Below are positions 1 through 10,669 of a stretch of DNA of 64,000 bases, piece by piece. The DNA is from Plecoglossus altivelis (lineage: Eukaryota > Chordata > Actinopteri > Osmeriformes > Plecoglossidae), in assembly GCA_036571765.1 (NCBI GenBank), contig BROE01000013.1, positions 6,359,183 to 6,423,182 of the forward strand, written 5' to 3'. Numbering within the stretch: position 1 is the first letter of the stretch; each line of letters starts with the position of its first letter. The position numbers and the translations under genes were made by a program. Below the pieces are notes generated by a model, which made no database searches, was not told the DNA's origin, and worked only from the letters and a program-made list of their open reading frames with translations.

Positions 1-1720
1 AACTCAGCTCAGATCAAAGTCAATTGTGTGTGAGCCATGTGAACCGTGGACATTGCGTTACGTGTGTGTGCATGCCTTGATACGGTACACCATGATCCTA
101 GGGCCAATGTTCGGATTCGTTTTTAAGAGACTGTGTGATCTGACCTGAAGGGGACATTAGAGTGTATTAGTATATATAGTGTATTCGAAATGAGAACTAC
201 TGACTATGTATTTTTTGTTGACAGAGATGAACATCCCAAGAGACCTGAGAAACGTCCCCAGTTGCTAAATCCTTCTATTAGATCACCTGTGCTATCAATT
301 TGAATAGCGGTTATATTCTACGTGCAGAAAAACTGAGAAGGGAAGGAAAACAAATACAGGAAAAACTAGAATCTACAAGAGAAGGAGACAATTCTCTCAC
401 AGAGCGTGCAGTCTGTAGACTGCAAACCATTCGTGAGCAGGCTGATTTATGTCCCTAGACCCTGTCAAGGGCCAATTTACAGCTCAGAATGATCTGCTGC
501 AGAGTTTTGATTTGAAAGTGCAGCGTGTTAATCATGGTTACAAGGGCACACAATGGCAGTTGTGTTGTCTATGAACTAAAGGCCCTTCAGTGGAGTCATA
601 ACAGTCGCATAAACCCCAATGAAGATTCGAACGCCCATCTAGAGGGTCAACTAAAGGTATTACCTTAATTCATTTTCACATTTCGTGTCTTTGGAGACTT
701 GCAATAGAGAAATGCAACAGGAATTTAGGATGCGTTCATTAAATCGACACAAGAAACATCACAGCAGCAAGGCGATATGGGATACGCAGTCTTTGATCTG
801 CTCGTAGGCTGCATAAAATGCACTCCTGGCGTGTCTTGTTTGTGCCTGACACTTTGCATATCAGCTGAGAGATAAGACCACTGTATTGTTGCGTTTGTTT
901 ACTGGTTTCCTCTGGGCTGCAGAGTCAGGCTCCATACGAGCGAGGGGGAAGAATTGAAATTCTTTGAAGTGCGAGTGAATGGGTTTTTTTCTGTGAACTT
1001 CAAACGCGGAATATAAGCTTTTTCTATGCCTTTTATACCTCAATTGGTGATGGCTGGTTCACTCAAGAATTTGGGGAGTACAGCACAAAGGTTTTATTGA
1101 TGGTGACCCACTTAACAGCCAAAGCGTTTCATTGATGTCATACATACCCGTCTCTTATTAAGATGCATCTCCGAAAATAAGATTCTCTGTACTAAATCTG
1201 CTGGCGGTGAACAAACATTCTGACAGATTATGAAAAATCACCTGTCTTCATTGAACGGACCGTCACAACTGAGGTCCAAAAATAGTATCTCACAACTAGA
1301 CTGCAGCTGTGGAAGAGCCAAACGGTTTTTGCTTGGACAGCCACTTCAGGACTTTACTTTGGTTTGTCTCATCTGGTGTCACTTCATTGAACTGAAACTG
1401 CATTTATCTAATATTTTTAAGATTTGTATATACTTTAATTACTTTTTATATAATACGTGAATTTAACAATGCTTGGACAATCTGGAGCTTTTTTTTTATT
1501 TTTTACTTTTTATGTATTTCATGCAAGAGATTTATTCTCTCAATCCTAATGTTATACTCCTGTTACCGTCAAAGTAAATGACCGAAACAAGCCAATGAGA
1601 CTATAAGTAATTGCCTCTTATTCTCAGTTTAGCACATTTCAAAACTGACACCATATTTAAACCCTTTTCCCAGGAGGTCAAGATGTAGATACGAGTCTGA
1701 GACTGGCCTGTGGTACTCAC
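1..1720 (-). other. slc6a2 intron 3 (partial), no features
   Basis: Sequence downstream of the donor at 1720-1719. I looked for exon 4 of the transporter (the segment after PAAEYYE) on the minus strand and did not find it, so intron 3 is at least 1.7 kb. The two other slc6a2 introns, 1959-2694 and 2827-3678, also hold nothing recognisable apart from short purine-rich stretches near 2465-2690. Confidence 0.7.
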
Positions 1721-3961
1721 TCATAGTACTCCGCTGCCGGTGTGATCTTATACTTGGCGTAGGATGTCCCGTTGGCCAAGAAGGAGCCATTGAAGAGCTT
1801 GGGGTCCGTACAGTTCTCGCTGTTCCAGCTGTTGCGACAGTGAAGCCATGGCAGTTCACCAGTCATGGATGAGAACAGGTAGTAGAGAGACCAGGCTATG
1901 ATGACGTTGTAGTAGAAGCCAACGTACAGGGCGATGATGATGACAGTGTAGCCCACACCTGAGGAGAGGGATTGCATTGGATAAACACTCAGTGACTCCC
2001 CTATGCTGCAATTATTATGTGTGCAGTCCTCTACATGTGGGCAAGCATTGCACCCACTGCACGATATATCCACATAAGAGGTGCAAATTGGAACATGGGA
2101 TCCTAGACAACAGGCCAGTCTGTTGCCGTGCTGGCTTGAATTAGGATTCAGTTCCATATTTTCTTTGACTGTATCGCTTAAAGCCAATGTGCTATAGCAT
2201 CTCCAAAGACAACAGATGGGCCTGGTTTTAATATACAATCATGTTCCGAGGGTTTCACACGTACACTCTGCATGTCGGTCAGTGCTGGTAAGGTGTTATA
2301 AGGCTCAATGGTTTTACAATCTTCACAGTCAAAGGAATCATGATTTGTATTCAAGAATGGGGCTCTGCAGTTATTTAGACGTTACTTTAGAGCTTTGCAC
2401 AAAATAATCCTTTTAACCTCCCACACTTCAAAAGTAGCTGAGTAGCTGTAGTAGGCTGATTCATAAACAGAAGGAAAAGAAAAAGAGAAAATCCCACAAA
2501 GGGAAGGGGAGATCTGAAAGAGATGGTGCGGCCGTCGACAGCATGGCAAAGGGAAAAGAGCAGGTGAAATGAGACAGAGATGCTGAGAGGGAGAGAGAGG
2601 AGCAGGGAAGGGCTGAAGTACAGGTTGGAGAGGTGAGGGAGAGCCACAGTCGAGAGGTGAGAGAGGCTGGATTAGAGGGAAAAAGACGGCTCACCTTTAA
2701 ACACAGGGCATATCTTCCAAACTGTGGCGGCCCCTTCTCGGTTGTACTGGCCCAAGGCTAACTCCATGTAGAATAAGGGCATTCCAGCAATGACCAGGAA
2801 CAGAATGTATGGAATCAAAAAGGCACCTGAGATAGTATAAAAACAGCACTTAGAATCGGGTTTCATCATGGCATCCATGTAAACACTCAAAAGAGCTCCA
2901 GAAAAAGTACGTTGTTTTCCACTCCGTATTCCAGCAATAATATTTGCCTCCATTCTGTTATAATTGGCTACACATTATAACAATAACAACGGGCTTGGAG
3001 ATTTGAGTAGGGATGATTATGGTTGCATGACGCACACGTTAATATAATTCTCTGTTGAGGAGTTGCCAGGACAGTTCACTGTACTAAACAATAAACATGT
3101 CTGTTTGCCCCCCACGTGAGTGGAAATGCAGCCAAAGGGGGGACACGACTCTTTCTAGTAAACATTCCACTTTCACAACAAGTGGTTGGCCGTCTGTTGT
3201 GGGGACGCACGTGCAAAACGGAATTTTCTGTCAAAACATTTCTTTTATACATATTACATTATTGTATATTTATTCGCCCCATAATTTCAATCGTTCATCT
3301 TATTGATTTGGGGCCATGCTTGATAATACTATATGAGTATATAAACGTTTTAGTGTGCATAGTATTTCCAGTTTATGTTCCTGGAAAAGCTAGATTGGAG
3401 ATTTGTAAATGTTAGATCGAAGCAACTAATGTGGCAATACATTTCAATGACACACACATTCATGTCATTGAATAACTTTTCCGCTTCACATAACTATGAC
3501 CTAGGATTTTAACTGTTGAGATTGGAAAAAGAATGTCACCCTCCTAACTGTACATGGGCTCCATTTTTTTAATGCGATGCAAACTAAAAAAGTTGATTTT
3601 GCAACATAACAGAAATAGGTTCTTCATGGATATGTATTACAAAATAACCTGAGATAAACTTCACTTCAGTCAACTTACCTCCTCCATTCTTGTAACACAA
3701 GTAAGGGAATCTCCACACATTGGCCAAGTCCACTGCAAAGCCAATAACAGACAGAAGAAAGTCTATTTTCTTTCCCCAAGTTTCCCTTTCATCATCTTCG
3801 GGGGGGCCGCCACTGCAGTTGGGAATGACAGACGAGCTGGTGTACTGGACCCCGTTCTGATCCTTCACCAGTATCAGTTCAACTTCCTTTTTTTCCACAT
3901 TGCACTGTTTGAGCGGGGCGACTGATGAGAGCTTGTGTTCTGGCAGCACTTGGATGTTCAT
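1721..3961 (-). CDS. slc6a2: Sodium-dependent noradrenaline transporter Slc6a2 (NET), first three coding exons; gene continues beyond the left edge
   Basis: Exons by position, 5' to 3' on the minus strand: 3679-3961, 2695-2826, 1721-1958 (283, 132 and 238 nt). All introns are GT-AG and the phases join. They encode residues 1-217 plus two bases of codon 218. Visible features are the N-terminal gate RETW (Arg59, Trp62), TM1 with FAVDLANVWRFPY (Asp78, the amine-binding aspartate of the family), TM2 (LFYMELALGQYNREGA), TM3 (GFYYNVIIAWSLYYLF) and extracellular loop 2 with a cysteine pair (179, 188) and three N-glycosylation sequons (Asn187, 195, 201). The product is a 12-helix Na+/Cl- symporter that retrieves noradrenaline at neuronal membranes. 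I prefer NET to the close dopamine transporter because the start MNIQVLPE resembles the NET N-terminus and because lpcat2 and mmp2 are neighbours. The ATG at 3961 is the first in frame and has A at -3. Exons for TM4-TM12 are not in the window. Confidence 0.95.
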
Positions 3962-4388
3962 CTTCACGGTAGAGCGAAGCTTACGCCGGCCTTGTGCTCT
4001 CACGTCCCCAAGGTAGCGGCGGAGGTGATTTTGGCGCTGGGTGAGATCGTGATGACGAAGGGAATCCCGTTAATGAAGGGCAAACTCCGCATGAACAACT
4101 TGTCTCTCCGGAATAAATGATTGGCGGCACCGCATTCATCGACTACAGAAGGAAACAAAGTACAAAGTTTGGAGAGGAGGAACAATTTTGCGTTCACATT
4201 TACGCAAACAGATTAACGTTATAGTCTATAGAAACAGTAATGCAAGATGTTGGTGAGAAAGTAGACGCTGCTTCATAGTTCCTTGATAAATATGCTTAAA
4301 GCTACACATTATGAACTGAGAAAACCGATAGACTACAGAGAAATCTTTGCAGGTGGCAAGTTATTCCACCGCGTTCACATTTCTCACC
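3962..4388 (-). other. slc6a2: slc6a2 5' leader: 5'UTR part of the first coding exon plus a probable leader intron
   Basis: Upstream of the start codon a pyrimidine-rich tract ends in TTCTGTAG at 4143, so the UTR part of the exon is probably 3962-4142. A good donor on the same strand, ATG|GTGAGAA, has its GT at 4387-4386, giving a candidate 245-bp leader intron (4143-4387). Mammalian SLC6A2 also has a non-coding first exon and an intron in the 5'UTR, which supports this layout. The splice pairing is inferred from consensus only; cDNA would settle it. Confidence 0.4.
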
Positions 4389-4741
4389 ATGACTGCGCGC
4401 TAATTGCTGAACGTTCTATGGTTACAAAAAGATTGTGGCTACTCGATCAAATTTAAACTAGGTCTTAGTCGTTCTCCAGCTCACTACATCCTTACAGCTA
4501 GTCAAAAACTTCAAGAGTGTGGTCTATTATTACTTGAGCAGTTTAGAAAACGAGAAGTCCAAGATGAGCATGGTCCGTACTTCAATGTCACATCTATGGG
4601 CACCTCTCTATGACCCGTTGCTGTAGTCGTCCAGATGCGTCTGAGAAAAGACTGCCCATTCTGATGGAACTTCAAGACTCGCCTTCTCAGGAGCGAAAGA
4701 CGATATAAGTTGTGAGCTTTTAAATCAGGCTCCTCTCTGTC

Positions 4742-4757
4742 CACGTGATATATTATA
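4742..4757 (-). promoter_or_regulatory. slc6a2: Candidate slc6a2 core promoter (AT-rich TATA-like box next to a CACGTG E-box)
   Basis: On the minus strand TATAATATAT (4757-4748) is followed directly by CACGTG (4747-4742). It lies about 350 bp upstream of the proposed leader-exon donor, a reasonable place for the start of transcription. Motif evidence only. Confidence 0.2.
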
Positions 4758-4760
4758 ATT

Positions 4761-7700
4761 GAGGATGTTTCCCTCCCGTTTTACTCCATGTTCGAGTTTG
4801 GCAGTTCGCTGCCGCTGGTCTGAGGTGCGCACAGACATGCGCTCAGGGTGTTGGGCTTCTGCACCTTGAAAAAAAAAAAAAGACCGCAAGGAACATGGAA
4901 AAGTGAATCCATGATAATTGAACAAACAAACAAACAGGAGCCCCATCTACGACAGAATAGGTCAAGATGTATTTATTTATTTGATACCTTTATTCAGTAG
5001 AAGTATATTTATTTCATCGCATGCATTTCTAGCCTTTCTCTACTGCCAACACTACAAAGGAAAGTACGTTTTATGAGAACTTCCTTGAAATATTTTATAC
5101 TTTAAAAAGTATACATATTCTTGAAAGAAAACTCTCTGAAAATGTTTTAATTTGGACTTTATTTATCTGTTTCTTCTCTGTACTAAATAGATTGAATTAC
5201 AGTTTTCTAAGAAGCGGTAAAAGCATTGTGTTCCATGTGTAATCCAATTCCACACCAGCTTTTGCCATAGGCAACGATTTCTATTAGATATGGTAGATCT
5301 GTTCATCCCATTAAAGTCAATGAATGTCCTGTTAAAGCTCCCCAGTGCTTCTTTTATAGAACCTTAAAAGGGCTGTTCTGGGGTGTTTTGTTTGTGAAGA
5401 TTGAATAATTGCAGTGATGGTAAAGCTAAGGCCAAGGCTGTATAGGAGGATTATGTGCTAGTTGAGTTGCTTTCTCTTCAGCATCTTAGATTTATTTCCG
5501 TTTTTTTACTTGTTTTTACGGTCGAGCCATGTCCAGATTCGATACACTAAAATAGTGTGGATTTCAGCAAAACATGGTTAAAATATATGTTTTCCATTTG
5601 AACTTATCCATATTCAAGAATGTCCGGGGAAACTAGGTTGGAATAATGACACGCACAAAAAAAAAAGTTTCTTCAAGTGGGATCCACCGGTCAGAGCAAT
5701 ATGGCTGACCCTGGATCACCTTGGACCCTGCAGGTCTGTACCTAGACAAGCACAATGTTCAGTACAACTTCCACATGACGGGCTGTATGGCCAACAACAC
5801 AACATACATCCTTTAGGATCCAGCTGCTCCTACTGCTACACTGTTTGCATTTAAGAGAGAAAAGAGGCTTTTACAATCCACAGCCCTCACATGTTGAAGC
5901 CATTCTACATTCTCATAGAAAACAGAGCAGTGTCATCCCTCTCTCTATCTCTCTGGTCTTATGGTTTCTTTCCTTCCAGGTCCCCCCCCTCCCATCCCCT
6001 GCCCTCATCTCTGCAAACTTCCCTCTTAGTCCTAGAGCATCAACTACCGCATCCACAGGTCAGGTTCCGATCCCAGAACGATGAGCCTAATGAGACGTGA
6101 ACGTTCTCACACAACAGACTCTCTGCAGGTCCCCGTCAAAGGACAGCGAGATCCATCCCCTGCTGGACTCCCCGTCCTCACAGCACTCTGTCTTCCCAGC
6201 ATGACCTACCATCAGTGGATGACCTTAGAGGTTAACCCCAGTAAAGTACAAGCCAAGTCTAATTTTGCTGCTTCAGTCAAGGAAAGCCTATTTATCTCAA
6301 AGCGTGAGAATGCAAAAAGGTGGCAAACCAAAATGAGTAAGGCTCTTTTATGAAATTGGCCTAAACTCAAGCCTGTATTGAATGATCACAATCACCTCAT
6401 GTTTTATTCATTAGACACACCTGGCATGTGGAGATTATGATGAGCTGTGCACTGTACACTCCCTGAATTTCAACACCAAAATACTGAGTGAGCCTTACTT
6501 CTTTTGGGAGTTTTCCATGCTTGGCTGGTGTGAAACATTTTCATAGGTTAGTTCCTCCCTTAGACTGTAAAACATGGACCACTGTGCCAGGAGCAGAGCA
6601 CACAAGTCAAACAACATGTTTATGAGGACTCACACTGGAGCTCTACAGTTAGAGTAGTACAGTCCTGTAGAAAATAAACATTAGGAGTTTTCAGTGTCAT
6701 CCTTCTTTTCAACGTTGAGAAAATGACTGCTGGTTGGAAATCTAAAACCAGGTCTACCTGGAAACCCACCCACCAACTCACTTATTAGTCAGCAAAGTAT
6801 AACTTTTGACAGACCTTTCTCTGCAGTCAATGGTAATCCCATGCATTTCTTACTAATGATCTGGAGGGAAGATGCAGGTCAGATTGTCACAATCTGTTAA
6901 TTTCCAATGCTACGTCTGGCAGCAACTGCGCAATTAAGTCAAATGCCACTATTAATTGACTTGTGCGTCATGGTCTGCCTAATAGGCACATTGAATGAGG
7001 CCAGAGGAAAACTATGGCCAGGCCAGCTTCAAGGGAATAGATGTGTGCCAAGCAGAAAGGCAGCAATGATGTTGAACATTTCAAAATCTGGCAAAAGTTA
7101 TTGGCTTGATCCCTAGTAATCTAAATACGAGTAGGTGTTTCAAATGTACCGTATCTTTGGATGACAGACCAGTTAATTTGACTGACGGTAAACTGGTAAT
7201 AAGATGACTGTCCACTGCTATACTATACTGTGCAGCTCAAACCGACCCACTCTTACACTGCCGGGCAGAAACATCCATGTCCCTCCTAGAACAGATCATC
7301 AGACACTCTGTCTGAAATCTGAATCACCCAAAATAATTTATGAGAAAAAAACCCAACCTAGGGGACCAGTTAAAGCTGGTCCACCATTAATGTCATAACC
7401 CTTTGCAGAGGCTTCTCCTTGTGTTTAGATTTTCATCGTTCTCCAAACAGCGAAAGGAAAAAAAATCATTCCCAATATCTGTCCTGGAGTAACAGGATGA
7501 TGGGAATCAACAAGGTGTGTCTGAGGGTTGGAGGAAGTGTTAACAATGAGGTGTGGAGACCCTCCCAGAGGACTGGATGTGAGCAGTGCCAGGCGAGGTT
7601 CTGTGTGGGGCCAAGGGGGCCTGGGTGGGGAGGCTTTGGGGGGGGGGGGGGTCTGGCCACGTGGTTCTGACACTCTAGCTGTGGAATGGCAATAATTCCT

Positions 7701-8558
7701 CTGCATGAGTATGGGTGGCAGCTATGCTATGAAGCAAGCGAGGTAACAAGTCTTCGTGGAGGTTGTTGTGGGAAGCTTTGTGAGTACTATAAACATGTGT
7801 CTGTCTATTGATATTATGACTCAGGTTTGTTGGGAGTTAAAATAGGTCCCTGCCATTTAACGGGTCTGGTTGCGAAGTTCATGGTCACCAGAAGAATTCC
7901 CCTATACATTCACTGTCGCATGGGGCCCCGCAAGGACAGACGGTGGAGGTCCAAACCTTGGGCCTTGTACCCTGTTCTGAATCTGTTGCTGTATTCAAGA
8001 GAGTATTGGGAAATGAGAAAACCATCTCATTTGACTTACCTGCTGAAATCAAAGCTTTCAATAGTGCAGTGTCAATTAGCATCTCAGCCTTTCAGCTCTG
8101 ACCTTTCCTCATGGGTTGGTGTTGAGGCCTCTCATTCGTCTGAACCCTGGTCCCAGCTAAGACTGGAATGACCACACGCTCGACACCCAAACCTAATTAG
8201 GAACACGCATCGTCTGCAATCGAACAAGACAGGTTCACCCCGGGCAAGGCTGAAATGGATACAGCAATATAGAGAGCATGCAGAAGAGAGTGGGAAAGAT
8301 GAGCAGAGGAAGGCAGAGAGTGAAAAAGAGACAAAAAGAGGGGGAGACCAGGAGAAAAACGAGTCTGACACTGACGTGACTTAATTGATTCTGTGCCACC
8401 TCATCAGTTGTGATTAAAATGAAATGGGACCTGTACGTTTGAAAAGGTTAAAACAAATTGAGGGTTGAAATCACAGCTGGTAATCACAGTCTGTCTAACA
8501 ACAGGCTTTTAATGAAGCTCCTCAGTTTCCATCATTCATCTGGGGCCCTGTCGAACAT

Positions 8559-8589
<31 letters not shown>

Positions 8590-9594
8590 CCTGTTTGGTG
8601 TGTCCGTTGTAAATGCTCATGCAGGATTATTGATCTTGGACAACCAATCATGTGGATATGAACAACTGATAAATCACAGAAGCTGTAAATTCATATGGCA
8701 GACATGCAAATTTTGTGATTATATTTTCTAACGTCATTTTGATGATCTAATATCCAGTACACAGCACTGCAGTGTATTTAAAAAATAAATGAGATAACAT
8801 GGTCTGAGCGTTCTCTTCGTTACCTTTGCTCGTTTACTAATTTAATTGAAAGGAAGAACACTCAAATCATAAATTATTCAAAAATGAACTCTTCAGGGTT
8901 AGTTATGATGATCTGACTTCATGTCTTGATATCTCGTGAAAATATTAATATTGGCCGACAGTGGTGTTTCCCTCGTTCGCTCTTTGGCAGTCTCGGTTTA
9001 TTTAACAGCGGTCAAAATGTCATCTTGGCACGCAAATATCCATCTTGGCAAACGGACTCTAAACTAAAAGTTAGAAGATATTATGTCGCTTGTGAAGTCC
9101 ATAAACGTGTCTCAATATGAAGGAGATAGGCCATATTGCATTCTGACCTTGACCTTGGAAATGATGGAAATCAAAACTTATAATTAAAAACATTGCGCAA
9201 ATGTTTTTGGACGATTCAGCAATTTCCGTTGATGCCTTCTCTTTGGGTCAATTTATTTCCCAAAAAGTTGAGGTTTAAACACACGTACCTCACATGTTCT
9301 TTCTGTTTAAGAAATCTGAAGTAATGCACTCCATAAAAAAACATTTAACTTTGTTGCACCAACCATATAACTCTTTCCCCTTCTCTCTGTACCAAATGTG
9401 CTCGCTTCACGCAGAAAGAAAATGGATCATTGGTGTCACCTAGTGGCCATTTCAAAAACAGAAGATATTCGCCAAAATTAAAAGTTTATGTTCCTTCGAT
9501 CAACATTGCAAATGCGCATAATGAGAACCAGTGTTACAAGTCTGAACAACTAATTACAAGTTCCATGCTGTGAAACACAACAACACAAGTCATG
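4761..9594. other. slc6a2-lpcat2 intergenic region, no gene seen
   Basis: About 4.8 kb between the slc6a2 leader and the lpcat2 3' end. In mammals the intronless CAPNS2 lies in this interval; I see no calpain small-subunit coding sequence here. The interval has a (GT)n run at 8561-8589, a short G run near 7640-7651, and an octamer match ATGCAAAT at 8704-8711. All open frames are short and lack family resemblance. Confidence 0.6.
8561..8589. repeat. (GT)n microsatellite
   Basis: About 14 uninterrupted GT dinucleotides in the slc6a2-lpcat2 intergenic region. Confidence 0.95.
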
Positions 9595-9599
9595 AGAGA

Positions 9600-10669
9600 G
9601 TTCAAATCTTACTCTTTATTTCACAAAAGCAAACATTGCTGTGTTAACAAAAATTCACATAATTGCGGCGAGCTCTGCTAAATAAATAACAATGCCTCTT
9701 GTTAATTTGAAACCATACCCTGAGGAACAGACACCGTTGCCTTTTTGCTCACAAATTGCCCTATTTTCAGTCGTTGCTGGGCTTAAGTCTAAAACCGTGT
9801 CGGTAGCCCACACTGCTGTCTCAGCAACAACTGTCTTCAATCGAAATGCAAATAGAAACAGATGCAAAGCAAAACCTTTAGCTAATTATACAGCAGTTGT
9901 ACAATGTTGGTCTCTGAGCGGGGTAAAAATGTATCGCTCAGCATGCACGCTCTTATTTCATACGCACAGTACCTACTGTAGATTTAGTGCTGCTGCTTTT
10001 ACAGTTGCCAAAGATAATCTCTGGTAAGTATTTGATTACACAGACCTACGAACAATTACAAAAACCTCACAAGGTTTGGCAATTGAAAAATGAAATGATA
10101 CAACCAAGAACAGACATTAGTTGTACTATAATAAGATACTTGGTAAAGACAGGTATCCACAGAATCCTATGCAACAAAGTGGTACAGGACTACAATCAAT
10201 TGGATTAGTATGGAGGCAAACAACATAGTTACAATGATTGGATGCTTTAAGTCAACATGCAGGGGGTGACGAAATTCTTTCCTGGTCAGTTCACACTTAA
10301 CTTCCTAAAATCATTCCAAAGTAGTGAGTGCTTGCAAATGTCTTTACTTTTAAGAGTGCCTAACATAAAAAGTGCACTTTTTTGTCCATGACTTTGCATT
10401 TTTTCAGTGCAGTAATGTGGCCAATAGCTGGTATGAATCTATGTAGCTCTCTATAAGGCACTATAGATGATAATGGTACATCCCCGTTTTAGTTTTTTTT
10501 TAACTGAATTACAGAAGGCAAGCCAACTACTTTCTATTTCATAAGAGGTGTTTCCTATGTGGTGTTGATATAGGTTTCACTTCTCTAATGACCCTGTACA
10601 CCGTGCCCTGCTATGCGTCTGTGTCCAGTGCATTTGGTCATCACAGCAAGATGCATTCAAGTCTCAATA
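9600..10669 (-). other. lpcat2: lpcat2 3'UTR
   Basis: Sequence between the lpcat2 stop codon and the first good poly(A) signal on the same strand (AATAAA at 9620-9615), about 1.07 kb. The right edge is fixed by the stop codon; the left edge assumes cleavage about 15-20 nt past the signal. Confidence 0.6.
9615..9620 (-). terminator. lpcat2: lpcat2 poly(A) signal AATAAA
   Basis: Canonical hexamer on the minus strand (TTTATT on the plus strand), about 1,050 nt downstream of the lpcat2 stop codon. A plausible 3' end, not proven. Confidence 0.55.

Noticed and set aside
4761..9594. Expected CAPNS2-like gene between slc6a2 and lpcat2
   Set aside because: No calpain small-subunit sequence; CAPNS2 is a mammalian retrogene, so absence in fish is expected.
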